Source of the DNA: Brevundimonas sp. UBA7506
GTDB taxonomy: Bacteria; Pseudomonadota; Alphaproteobacteria; Caulobacterales; Caulobacteraceae
Assembly (NCBI RefSeq): GCF_002479495.1
Contig: NZ_DLNQ01000010.1
Span: 73,705-137,704, forward strand
DNA length: 64,000 nucleotides
Direction: 5' to 3'
The position numbers and the translations under genes are program-made. Position 1 is the stretch's first letter, and each line of letters starts with the position of its first letter. The notes below the pieces were generated by a model, which made no database searches, had not been told where the DNA came from, and saw only the letters and a program-made list of their open reading frames with translations. Shown here piece after piece: positions 56,897 to 64,000 of this stretch.

Positions 56897-57859
56897 TCAC
56901 GCCACCTCCGCCGCCTTCCAGTAGTCCAGCCGCCGGAAGAAGGGGGCCGGGTCCTTGGGGGTGACCAGGTTGGCGGGGTCGTGGAACAAGCGGTCGTGCA
57001 GTCGGGTCAGGGTGAAGCGCACCGCCGCCGCCGCACCCAACCCGGGCAAGGCTTCAGCCTCGGCGGGCGTCAGGGGACGCACGGATTCATAGCCCTTCTG
57101 GAAGGCGCGCAGGGCCGAGTGCATGGGCCTCCCCTCGGCGTCGAAGCCCCAGGCGCTGAGCGCGATGGCCAGGTCATAGGCCAGGACGTCGGTGCAGCCG
57201 AAGTAGAAGTCGATCACCCCGCCGACGTCGCACTGGCCGTGCTCGTTGACGGCGAACAGAACATTGTCGGGGAAGTAGTCGGCGTGGATCGGTCCGCGCG
57301 GCAGGGCGGGATCGCTCCACGGCTCGGCCAGGCGCGGCAGCAGGGCCTTGATCTGATCCAGCATTTTTCGGTCCACGCCCTTGGCGGGGCCGTCGCAGCG
57401 CGCGGCCAGCGCCGCCCAGGCCTCGGGTCCGACCGGGTTCTGGCGCTCGACCGCATAGTCGGCGGCGTCGAGGTGCAGCAGGGCCAGCACTTGCCCTGCG
57501 CGATACTGCTCCTTGTCCGAGGGCTGGCGCTTCCAGGCGCCGGGCGCCCAGTTCAAAATGGCGGAGGCGCGGCCGTTCAGATGGCCGATCAGCTCGCCCT
57601 GTCGGTCCGCCACCGGCGACGGCGTCGGAAACCCGCGCGCCGACAGATGCCGCGTCAGGCCCAGGCAGAAGGGCAGCGACGCCGCGTCCGTCCGCCCCTC
57701 GAACAGGGTCAGGACATAGGCGCCGGACGTCGTTTCCAGCTTGTAGTTGGTGTTCTCGACCCCCTCGGCGATCGGCGTCAGCGCGACCAGATCGCCCGAG
57801 GGGTAACGCATGAGATAGTCGGCGGCCTGATCCGGCGTGACGGGCGTGAAGACAGCCAT
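56897..57859 (-). CDS. thrB: Homoserine kinase (APH-fold type)
   Basis: A 320-residue kinase of the aminoglycoside phosphotransferase fold, the ThrB form of alphaproteobacteria and pseudomonads. AVFTPVTPDQAADYL at the start, GVENTNYKLET, and the catalytic loop GPIHADYFPDNVLF with VGGVIDFYFG. It phosphorylates homoserine for threonine synthase. The ATG at 57859 lies 2 bases after the thrA-like stop, so both are expressed from the attenuated thr promoter. Confidence 0.94.
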   Translation of the reverse strand: MAVFTPVTPDQAADYLMRYPSGDLVALTPIAEGVENTNYKLETTSGAYVLTLFEGRTDAASLPFCLGLTRHLSARGFPTPSPVADRQGELIGHLNGRASAILNWAPGAWKRQPSDKEQYRAGQVLALLHLDAADYAVERQNPVGPEAWAALAARCDGPAKGVDRKMLDQIKALLPRLAEPWSDPALPRGPIHADYFPDNVLFAVNEHGQCDVGGVIDFYFGCTDVLAYDLAIALSAWGFDAEGRPMHSALRAFQKGYESVRPLTPAEAEALPGLGAAAAVRFTLTRLHDRLFHDPANLVTPKDPAPFFRRLDYWKAAEVA

Positions 57860-57861
57860 GA

Positions 57862-59595
57862 CTAGACCAGCTCCGCCGCCGCGCGACGGGCGCGCACCAC
57901 GTCGGCCACGTCGGCCAGCACGCTCTCGGTCGTGGCCCAGCGCCCGGCGCCGCGTCCCTTGCACGTCCAGACGCGACCGTCCTGACCATAGACCTTCAAG
58001 GCGTTTCTCTCTCCGTTCAGCGACTGGAAGAGCGCGTCTTTCAGATCGCCGTCAAGCCGGACCGAGGCCTCCAGATGCCCTTCGCGATCATGGCAGGCGC
58101 CGATCTGGCGCACCGGACGGTCGCCCAGCGGCGTCTCGGCCGACAGTTCGTCGCGCGGCAGGTCGGCGGGGGCGCGGCCGAAGGCCTCGAACGACAGCAG
58201 CTTGACCTTGGCGGCGGCGTCGTGGCCCTCCAGATCCGAGGACGGATCTTCCTCGGCGAAGCCCGCCACGCGGGCGTCGGCCAGGGCGTCGGCGAAGGCC
58301 GCGCCCTCGCCCAGACGCTGCAGCATGAAGTTGACCGTGCCGTTCAGCACCGCCTCGAACCCGGCGACGGGACCGGCGGCGCGGGCGGCGCGCAGGGTCT
58401 CGATCATCGGCGCCCCGCCGCCGACCGAGGCCGACCAGGCGACGCGACAGCCGTTGGCGGCGGCCAGGGCCTGCAAGCCCGCCGGGTCGCGGGCCACGGC
58501 CTGCTTGTTGGCGCTGACCACGTCGCAGCCAGCCTCCAGCGCGCGGCGGATCAGGGCGTGCCCGGCCTCGCCCTCGGACAGGGCTTCCAGCACCAGATCG
58601 GGCTTCTTGGCCAGCAGGGCCTCGACATCGTTGGTGAACAGATCGGCGGGCGCCGCCACATCGCGCTTCTTGCCCGGATTACGAACCAGAACGCCCACCA
58701 CCTCATAGCGTCTGTCCGGCAGCAGACGGTTCAGCAGACCGCCGCCGACCACGCCGCAGCCGGCCAGAGCCACCCGCAGCGGCGCCTCCGGCTGGACCGG
58801 GCCGGGAGGGGCCCCGCGCTCGCCGACCACCGTGCCCTCGGCGCGGCCCAGAGCCGCCACCTCGATCTCGACGCCATGCTGCATCCCCAGATCTATGGCG
58901 TCATGCTGGACCAGGGCGCCGCCCAGCTGGCGCGCCGTCTCCCAGCTGGCGCGGCGATAGCGCAGCGGCGTGCCCGTTTCACAGGCCGGATCGCGGTCGT
59001 AGAGGCCGTCCACATCCTTCACCAGACGCACCCGGTCCAGACCAAGCTCGGCGGCCAGGACCACCGCCGTCAGGTCCGATCCGCCACGTCCCAGCAGGGC
59101 CACGCGCCCGTTCGCGCGCACCCCGCCGAAGCCGGGGACCACCACCACCTCATGTTCGGCCAGGGCCTGTTGCAGACGCTCGCCCTTCAGGCTGACCGGG
59201 CGGGCGTGCTGCGCCGGCCCCTCGACCACGATGCCCAGCTCCCGTACCGACAGACCCACCGCGTCCAGTCCCACCCGGTCGCAGGCGATGGCGACCAGGG
59301 CCGCCGCCTTCTCCTCGCCCAGCACCACATAGGCGGGCAGAAGTTCGTTCTCGTGATCCAGACCCAGGGCGCGAGCGTCGGCCAGCAGCCGGTCGGTGTG
59401 ACCCGACAGGGCCGAAACCACCGCCACCACCTTCCGCCCGGCGCGGACGTGGCCGTAGATTTCCGAGGCCACGGCGGGGGCTTCGGCGGCGTTGCGCAGG
59501 ACGGACGAGCCGAACTTCAGCACCACGACCTCGGCCTTGGGGACGGGCTGAGGTTTCTGTTGATCGGCGACGAGAGCGAGGGCGGAAGCGGGCAT
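57862..59595 (-). CDS. thrA: Bifunctional aspartokinase-homoserine dehydrogenase lacking ACT domains
   Basis: A 577-residue fusion. Residues about 22-265 are an amino-acid kinase domain of aspartokinase type: VVVLKFGSSV (canonical KFGGTSV altered), VVAVVSAL, LLGRGGSDLTAVVLAAELG and VKDVDGLYDRDP. Residues about 272-577 are homoserine dehydrogenase: VALAGCGVVGGGLLN, SVGGGAPMIE, GTVNFMLQRL and EEDPSSDLEGHDAAAKVKLLS. E. coli ThrA is about 820 residues because of tandem ACT domains between the halves; there is no room for them here, nor for a C-terminal ACT. Whether the kinase half is active is uncertain. It is preceded by a threonine attenuator. Confidence 0.88.
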   Translation of the reverse strand: MPASALALVADQQKPQPVPKAEVVVLKFGSSVLRNAAEAPAVASEIYGHVRAGRKVVAVVSALSGHTDRLLADARALGLDHENELLPAYVVLGEEKAAALVAIACDRVGLDAVGLSVRELGIVVEGPAQHARPVSLKGERLQQALAEHEVVVVPGFGGVRANGRVALLGRGGSDLTAVVLAAELGLDRVRLVKDVDGLYDRDPACETGTPLRYRRASWETARQLGGALVQHDAIDLGMQHGVEIEVAALGRAEGTVVGERGAPPGPVQPEAPLRVALAGCGVVGGGLLNRLLPDRRYEVVGVLVRNPGKKRDVAAPADLFTNDVEALLAKKPDLVLEALSEGEAGHALIRRALEAGCDVVSANKQAVARDPAGLQALAAANGCRVAWSASVGGGAPMIETLRAARAAGPVAGFEAVLNGTVNFMLQRLGEGAAFADALADARVAGFAEEDPSSDLEGHDAAAKVKLLSFEAFGRAPADLPRDELSAETPLGDRPVRQIGACHDREGHLEASVRLDGDLKDALFQSLNGERNALKVYGQDGRVWTCKGRGAGRWATTESVLADVADVVRARRAAAELV

Positions 59596-59650
59596 CGGAG
59601 TGATCCTGGAGGCGGGGTCTGGGGAGGAGATCTGGGGTCGGCTCGGGCCA

Positions 59651-59681
59651 TAAAAAAACCCGCCCGGGGGTCCGGGCGGGG
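59651..59681 (-). terminator. thr operon attenuator terminator
   Basis: On the minus strand CCCGCCCGG (59672-59680) pairs perfectly with CCGGGCGGG (59659-59667) across an ACCC loop and is followed by seven Ts. It lies 38 bases after the leader peptide stop and 56 bases before the thrA-like start, the position expected for a transcription attenuator. Confidence 0.85.
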
Positions 59682-59718
59682 TGTTCGGTTTTTGCGTTTT
59701 TCGCCTAATCGGCGCGCA

Positions 59719-59820
59719 TCATCCGGTCCCCGCCCGCAAGGGCATGGTGGTGGTGGTACCGGTGGTAATCGTGGACGCGACAAGGCCCGTCGCCGAAGCG
59801 GCGATCAGGGTCGTCATCAT
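59719..59820 (-). CDS. thrL: thr operon leader peptide
   Basis: A 33-codon reading frame starting at ATG 59818-59820 and ending with TGA at 59719-59721. It contains 11 threonine and 2 isoleucine codons, densest in the run STITTGTTTT. This composition parallels E. coli ThrL, whose stalled ribosome controls the downstream attenuator. Slow decoding of ACC/ACG codons when Thr-tRNA is scarce should prevent the 59651-59681 hairpin. A second ATG directly follows the first; no strong ribosome site is visible. Control of the thrA-like/thrB pair is inferred. Confidence 0.82.
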   Translation of the reverse strand: MMTTLIAASATGLVASTITTGTTTTMPLRAGTG

Positions 59821-59997
59821 GCTGGCGAGGCGGTCAAGCACAGGCGGCGTCCGGTTGAAAATCCTGAGCCAAAGGGTGGTGCACGACCCCGCGTCGCGTC
59901 AAGCCCCGAAAGAACAATTTTTTCCCGAACGAGCGCAAAAAGCGCGTTTTCACCACCCTCATCCCGCACCAAGCCAAATTGGGGTGAATTTTTTCGC
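59821..59997. other. Shared upstream region of the thr and met transcripts
   Basis: No gene seen. It holds a small hairpin GCGCAAAAAGCGC with T/A-rich flanks near 59934-59950, and TTGACG on the minus strand at 59897-59902 that could be the -35 of the thr promoter, although no convincing -10 follows. The region is AT-richer than the surrounding coding DNA, as expected for back-to-back promoters. Confidence 0.5.
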
Positions 59998-60026
59998 TTG
60001 ACCGACGCCCTTCGCAACCGCAACGT
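59998..60026 (+). promoter_or_regulatory. Possible metX promoter
   Basis: TTGACC at 59998-60003, a 17-base spacer, and CAACGT at 60021-60026. The -10 is weak, but the implied start at about 60031 coincides with the first base of the riboswitch P1 stem. Pattern match only. Confidence 0.4.
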
Positions 60027-60030
60027 AAAG

Positions 60031-60157
60031 TCACTCATCAAGACCGGCTGAGGGATTAGGCCCTTTGACGCCGGGGCAACCATCGGGTTCCGCCCGAAAC
60101 GGTGCCAACTCCTGCGGGGTTCCCAAGCTTGTCTTGGGGGCCGCGAGAGATGGGTGG
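60031..60157 (+). promoter_or_regulatory. SAM-I (S-box) riboswitch upstream of metX
   Basis: The aptamer contains ACTCATCAAGA, GAGGGATTAGGCCCTTTGACGCC-type core, GGGGCAACC, GGTGCCAACTCCTGC and a closing GAGAGATGGGT. P1 forms between ACTCATC (60033-60039) and GATGGGT (60149-60155). All are diagnostic S-box positions. A short stem (60156-60180) follows. No terminator with a T-tract is seen before the metX start at 60237, so control is probably translational. It should shut off metX-metB at high S-adenosylmethionine. Confidence 0.88.
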
Positions 60158-60236
60158 AGCATCGACGAGGCGAAGCTCCACGGTCTGTCACTGCATGGGT
60201 TCCTTGGCGAGCCGTTTTGCTGAGTGACCGAGACCC

Positions 60237-61304
60237 ATGACCCTGGCCCTGATCGACCCCGTCGCCCCTTTTGAAGAGCCCGCCTGTCGGCCTGCGTCCG
60301 CACGCCGCCCGTCAGAGCTGTTGTCGCGCGACGGGGCCCATGACGTCTTCGTCCCCATCCCCGGCGGCTTCCCGCTCGATTTCGGCGGAACCCTGAACCA
60401 GAAGCAGGTGGTCGGCCGCCTGCACGGCAAGGCCGGCGCCCCCCTGATCGTCGTGGCCGGCGGCATCTCGGCCGACCGCTACGTCCATCGCACCGAGACC
60501 AAGGGCCTGGGCTGGTGGTCGGGCGCCGTGGGCGTGCGCGCCCCTATCGACCTGACCCGTTTCCGCGTCCTGGCCTTTGATTTCGCGCCGGAATTCGGCG
60601 ACGGCGTCAAGGACGCCAAGACCCCGCTGACCATCACCACCCAGGATCAGGCGCGGCTGCTGGCCCTGTTGCTGGACCACCTCGGCGTCGACAAGGTCGC
60701 GGCCTTCATCGGCTGTTCCTACGGCGGCATGATCGCCCTGGCCTTTGGCGAGCTCTTCCCCGACTGGGCCGAGCAGCTGGTGGTGGTGTCCGCCGCCCAC
60801 CGCCCTCACCCCCTGGCCACCGCCTGGCGCGGCATCCAGCGTCGCATCCTGCAACTGGGCCTAGAGACCGGCCGCGTGGATCAGGCGGTCGGTCTGGCCC
60901 GCGAGCTGGCCATGACCACCTATCGCACCCCCGACGAGTTCGGCGAGCGCTTCGACTCCGAGGCCCCCAGCCATGCGGGGCAGGCCTATCCCGTCTGCGA
61001 CTATCTGACGGCGCGCGGCCGAGCCTATCGCGACCGCACCACCCCCTCGCGCTGGCTGAGCCTGTCGGATTCCATCGACCGCCACCGGGTCGAGCCCGAG
61101 GCCATCACGGCGCCTGTCACCCTGATCGGCTTCACCACCGACCGCCTGTGCCCCATCGACGACATGAGAGAGCTGGCCGCGCGCCTGCCCAACCTCTGGC
61201 GCTTCGAACAGCACCCCTCCCTGTACGGCCACGACGCCTTCCTGAAGGAAGACGCCCTGGTCGCCGACATCCTGACTTCCGTACTGAAGGACATCGACCA
61301 ATGA
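60237..61304 (+). CDS. metX: Homoserine O-acyltransferase (MetX family)
   Basis: A 355-residue alpha/beta hydrolase that activates homoserine for methionine synthesis. The nucleophile is in FIGCSYGGMIALAF, the acid in FTTDRLCPIDDM and the histidine in LYGHDAFLKE. LGWWSGAVGVRAPIDLTRFRV is also typical. Sequence resembles the short MetX group reported to use succinyl-CoA in some gammaproteobacteria, so acetyl versus succinyl donor is open. The SAM-I riboswitch precedes it, and its stop overlaps the metB start (ATGA). Confidence 0.9.
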   Translation: MTLALIDPVAPFEEPACRPASARRPSELLSRDGAHDVFVPIPGGFPLDFGGTLNQKQVVGRLHGKAGAPLIVVAGGISADRYVHRTETKGLGWWSGAVGVRAPIDLTRFRVLAFDFAPEFGDGVKDAKTPLTITTQDQARLLALLLDHLGVDKVAAFIGCSYGGMIALAFGELFPDWAEQLVVVSAAHRPHPLATAWRGIQRRILQLGLETGRVDQAVGLARELAMTTYRTPDEFGERFDSEAPSHAGQAYPVCDYLTARGRAYRDRTTPSRWLSLSDSIDRHRVEPEAITAPVTLIGFTTDRLCPIDDMRELAARLPNLWRFEQHPSLYGHDAFLKEDALVADILTSVLKDIDQ

Positions 61305-62482
61305 GCCGCGCCGCCCGTCCCGCCGATCCCCGCACCATCGCCGCCCGCTCGGGCGTCGACAAGGATACGGCCCACGGCGCGGTCATGCCGCCGCTGTATC
61401 TGTCGTCCAACTATTCCTTCGCCGGCTTCGACCAAAAGCGGAAATACGACTACTCGCGCTCGGGCAACCCGACCCGCGACGTTCTGGCAGAGACCCTGGC
61501 CGAGCTGGAAGGCGGAGCCGGCGCCGTCGTCACCGCCACCGGCATGGCCGCGGTCGACCTGCCGCTGAGCCTGCTCAACCCCGGCGAGCTGCTGATCGCG
61601 CCGCACGACTGCTACGGCGGCACCCACCGCCTGTTGTGCGCCCGCGCGAAGAAAGGCCACTTCCGCGTCGCCTTCGTCGATCAGAACGACGGCGAAGCGC
61701 TCGACGCCGCGCTCGCCGACGGCGTCAAGCTGGTGCTGATTGAGACCCCGTCCAATCCGTTGCTGCGCGTCGTGGACGTGGCCGACGTCTGTCGTCGCGC
61801 CCATGCCGTCGGCGCCAAGGTCGTGGCCGACAACACCTTCCTGTCGCCCGCCCTGCAACGTCCGCTGGAGCTGGGCGCCGACATCGTCGTCCACTCGACC
61901 ACCAAATACATCAACGGCCACTCCGACGTGGTCGGCGGCGCCGTGATTGCGGCCGATCCGGCCGATCACGCCGAATTGGCCTGGTGGGCCAACTGTCTGG
62001 GCGTCACCGGCTCGCCGTTCGACGCCTACCAGACCCTGCGGGGCTTACGCACCCTGTTCACCCGCATCGAGCGCCAGCAGGCCACCGCCGGCCTGGTCGC
62101 CGCCGCCCTGGAACAGCACCCGGCGGTCAAGGCCGTCCACTATCCGGGTCTGAAGTCCCACCCCGGCCACGCCCTGGCGGCGCGCCAGCAGTCGGGACCC
62201 GGCGCCATGCTCAGCTTCGAGCTGAACGGCGGCACGGACGCCGTGCGCGACCTGATCGAAGCCCTCGACATCTTCACCCTGGCCGAGTCTCTGGGCGGCG
62301 TCGAAAGCCTGATCGCCCACCCCGCCACCATGACCCACGCCGCCATGACGCCGGAGGCGCGTGTCACCGCCGGCATTACCGACGGGCTGATCCGCCTGTC
62401 GGTCGGGCTGGAGCATCAGGACGACATCCTGGCCGACCTGATCCAAGCCCTCGACGCCCTGGTGCTGCAACAGGCGGCCTGA
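61301..62482 (+). CDS. metB: Cystathionine gamma-synthase
   Basis: A 393-residue PLP enzyme of the Cys/Met metabolism family. YDYSRSGNPTRDVLAETLAELEGG, APHDCYGGTHRL, ETPSNPLLRVVD, the PLP lysine in VVHSTTKYINGHSDVVGG, and SLGGVESLIAHPATMTHAAM are intact. It joins acyl-homoserine with cysteine to cystathionine. The ATG at 61301 overlaps the metX stop; the open frame to 61148 is a shadow of metX. Related enzymes such as O-acylhomoserine sulfhydrylase cannot be fully excluded. Confidence 0.9.
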   Translation: MSRAARPADPRTIAARSGVDKDTAHGAVMPPLYLSSNYSFAGFDQKRKYDYSRSGNPTRDVLAETLAELEGGAGAVVTATGMAAVDLPLSLLNPGELLIAPHDCYGGTHRLLCARAKKGHFRVAFVDQNDGEALDAALADGVKLVLIETPSNPLLRVVDVADVCRRAHAVGAKVVADNTFLSPALQRPLELGADIVVHSTTKYINGHSDVVGGAVIAADPADHAELAWWANCLGVTGSPFDAYQTLRGLRTLFTRIERQQATAGLVAAALEQHPAVKAVHYPGLKSHPGHALAARQQSGPGAMLSFELNGGTDAVRDLIEALDIFTLAESLGGVESLIAHPATMTHAAMTPEARVTAGITDGLIRLSVGLEHQDDILADLIQALDALVLQQAA

Positions 62483-62491
62483 CGAACGCTC

Positions 62492-62603
62492 GTCATCCCG
62501 GAAGCGGCGAAGCCGCTATCCGGGACCACAGGAAAGGCTGACGGCGGCGTCCTGGGCGGTCCCGGCTCTGCGCCTCGCTGCGCGAGGCTCCGGCCGGGAT
62601 GAC
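62492..62603. repeat. Paired inverted hairpin element, family D, copy 2
   Basis: Left arm 62492-62527 (GTCATCCCGGAAGCGGC to GGGACC) and right arm 62558-62603 (GGTCCCGGCT to CGGGATGAC) are inverted relatives. The outer ends are the same as copy 1 at 34892-35009, while the inner stems differ. It lies between convergent metB and the chemotaxis receptor gene. Confidence 0.82.
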
Positions 62604-62611
62604 GCGCCGCG

Positions 62612-64000
62612 TTACGCCACCGCCCGCGCCAACATCCGCTGCTGACCGCGCGCGTCCATCGCCGCCTCTTCCAGCGAGAACTGCCCCATCATCCGGTCCA
62701 GCTCACGCGCGTCCTGCGCCAGCGAATGGCTGGCGGCGGTCGATTCCTCGACCATCGCAGCATTTTGCTGGGTGACCTGATCCATCTGGGCCACGGCGAT
62801 GTTGACCTGCTGCAGACCGCTGGACTGCTCCTGCGACGAAGCCGAGATTTCGCGGGCGATGGCGGTCAGGCGGGTGATCTGTTCGGCGATGCGTTCCAGC
62901 GCATGACCGGTGTCGCCGACCAGGGCCACGCCCTCGCCGACCTGACGGCCGGACGCCGAGATCAGGGTCTTGATCTCTTTCGCCGCCTCGGCCGAGCGCT
63001 GGGCCAGAGCCCGCACTTCCGAAGCGACCACGGCGAAGCCGCGACCGGCCTCGCCCGCGCGCGCCGCCTCGACGCCCGCGTTCAGAGCCAAAAGATTGGT
63101 CTGGAAGGCGATCTCGTCGATCACGCCGATGATGTTGCCGATCTCGTTCGAGGACTGCTCGATCTCGCCCATGGCGACGATGGCGCGACCAACGACGGCC
63201 TGACCTTCGAGCGCTTCGTGACGCGCGCCGTCGACGACGCCGCCCGCCTCGATGGCGCCCTCGGCGGAACGGGCCACGGTGGCGGTGATCTGTTCCAGAG
63301 CGGCGGCGGTTTCTTCCAGCGAAGCGGCCTGCTGCTCGGTGCGGCGCGACAGGTCGTCAGAGGCCTGGCTGATCTCATGGGCGCTGGCGCCGATGGCGCT
63401 GGAGCGGTCGACGATGACGCGCATGGTCTCCTGCAGCTTGGCCATGGCCCCGTTGAAGTCAGCGCGCAGCTTTTCGTACTCGGGCGCGAAGGCGGTGTTC
63501 AGGCGATAGGCCAGTTGACCGTTCGACAGACGGTCGAGGCCTGAAGCGATGCCTTCCACGACCTGGGCCTGTTGACGGGCCGCCTCGGCGTCACGTTCGG
63601 CCTGGGCGATGCGGGCCTGTTCGGCGGCGGCGCGCTGCACCTCGGCCTCGGCCTCCAGACGCACCTTCTCCTCGGCGTTCTGTTTGAAGGTCAGGACGGC
63701 GTCGGCCATGTGGCCGATCTCGTCGCGACGGCCAATCGCGGGAATGGCGACGTTCAGATCCCCGCCCGCCAGACGGACCATGGCGCGCGTCATGGCCTCG
63801 ACCGGACGGCTCAGCGCCCCGATCAGCCAGGCGATGGCGCCCAGGGCGACGACCAGGGCCACGACCCCGCCGATGGCGAAGCTCCAGTATGCCCCCTTGT
63901 AAGCGACAGCCTTGGCCTCGGCGTTTTCGGCGGCGACCACCGCCTCCTTGTCTTGAATCGAGGTGATGGCGGCGCGGATGTCGGACAGGCGGGCGCCGGC
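62612..64000 (-). CDS. Methyl-accepting chemotaxis protein, partial (N-terminus beyond the window)
   Basis: At least 463 residues of a chemoreceptor; the frame is open to the window edge. Visible in order: the end of a sensor/helical region, a membrane helix ([23 protein letters not shown]), a HAMP domain ([21 protein letters not shown]), a coiled coil, a second HAMP-like block ([16 protein letters not shown]) and the signalling hairpin tip ([21 protein letters not shown]). It should form arrays with CheA/CheW. The ligand-binding part is missing, so the signal is unknown. Confidence 0.9.
   Translation of the reverse strand, partial: AGARLSDIRAAITSIQDKEAVVAAENAEAKAVAYKGAYWSFAIGGVVALVVALGAIAWLIGALSRPVEAMTRAMVRLAGGDLNVAIPAIGRRDEIGHMADAVLTFKQNAEEKVRLEAEAEVQRAAAEQARIAQAERDAEAARQQAQVVEGIASGLDRLSNGQLAYRLNTAFAPEYEKLRADFNGAMAKLQETMRVIVDRSSAIGASAHEISQASDDLSRRTEQQAASLEETAAALEQITATVARSAEGAIEAGGVVDGARHEALEGQAVVGRAIVAMGEIEQSSNEIGNIIGVIDEIAFQTNLLALNAGVEAARAGEAGRGFAVVASEVRALAQRSAEAAKEIKTLISASGRQVGEGVALVGDTGHALERIAEQITRLTAIAREISASSQEQSSGLQQVNIAVAQMDQVTQQNAAMVEESTAASHSLAQDARELDRMMGQFSLEEAAMDARGQQRMLARAVA

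Overview
The window is about 64 kb of GC-rich, gene-dense chromosomal DNA from an alphaproteobacterium. Gene content points to Caulobacterales, most likely Brevundimonas or a close relative: a TipF-type EAL protein, a possible CtpA-type tyrosine phosphatase next to a lipid A operon, the atpI-B-E-b'-b order, an erpA/dgt/SPOR/nagZ/scpA/scpB neighbourhood, and short paired-hairpin intergenic repeats. This placement is inferred from protein families and gene order, with no database search. I see no tRNA, rRNA, prophage, insertion sequence or CRISPR array.

Layout. 0-7.7 kb: DUF4170 protein, two tiny membrane proteins, a tyrosine-phosphatase-fold protein, then the tightly overlapped operon msbA-like / DUF374 acyltransferase / waaA / lpxK (lipid A-Kdo assembly), ending against a convergent periplasmic amidohydrolase. 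7.8-16.7 kb: an L,D-transpeptidase-like lipoprotein, an IPTL-CTERM surface protein, purD, a PRC-barrel lipoprotein, xseA, a P1 peptidase, DUF2093, a response regulator, a lauroyl acyltransferase and an SDR. 16.8-31 kb: tipF, a 2OG-Fe(II) oxygenase, ileS, a DUF3828 lipoprotein, the carboxy(nor)spermidine dehydrogenase/decarboxylase pair, an AT-richer unknown secreted protein, ribF, a MaoC protein, a HAD hydrolase, lspA, a DUF3035 lipoprotein and ispH. 31-36.6 kb: an unknown secreted protein, argS, adenine deaminase, pncA and fbp. 36.7-41.6 kb: a tandem glycine riboswitch controlling gcvT-gcvH-gcvPA-gcvPB. 41.7-50.7 kb: two small membrane proteins, the F0 ATP synthase genes, scpB, scpA, nagZ, a SPOR protein, dgt and erpA. 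50.7-57 kb is more accessory: a YpfJ-type metallopeptidase, a Tat-exported double retropepsin, thrC, a DUF5996 gene interrupted by an in-frame TGA, and an AT-richer FRG-domain gene. 56.9-62.5 kb: homoserine metabolism, thrA-like/thrB on the minus strand and metX/metB on the plus strand. A partial chemotaxis receptor runs off the right edge.

The best-regulated segment is 59.6-60.24 kb. Leftwards lies a 33-residue threonine-rich leader peptide followed by a strong hairpin and a seven-T tract, a thr-type transcription attenuator missed by gene length cut-offs. Rightwards lies a SAM-I (S-box) riboswitch before metX. The two branches leaving homoserine (threonine and methionine) are thus controlled back to back by different RNA mechanisms. 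The aspartokinase-homoserine dehydrogenase fusion behind the attenuator lacks room for ACT regulatory domains, so control may rest mainly on attenuation.

The intergenic spaces carry at least four families of 97-171 bp elements built alike: two hairpins facing each other as long inverted arms (BIME/REP-like). One sits inside the gcv operon. I did not find a clear new multi-gene system. The items most worth following are the thr/met regulatory region, the interrupted DUF5996 gene beside the FRG gene, the CtpA-like phosphatase beside the lipid A operon, the IPTL-CTERM protein and the repeat families.
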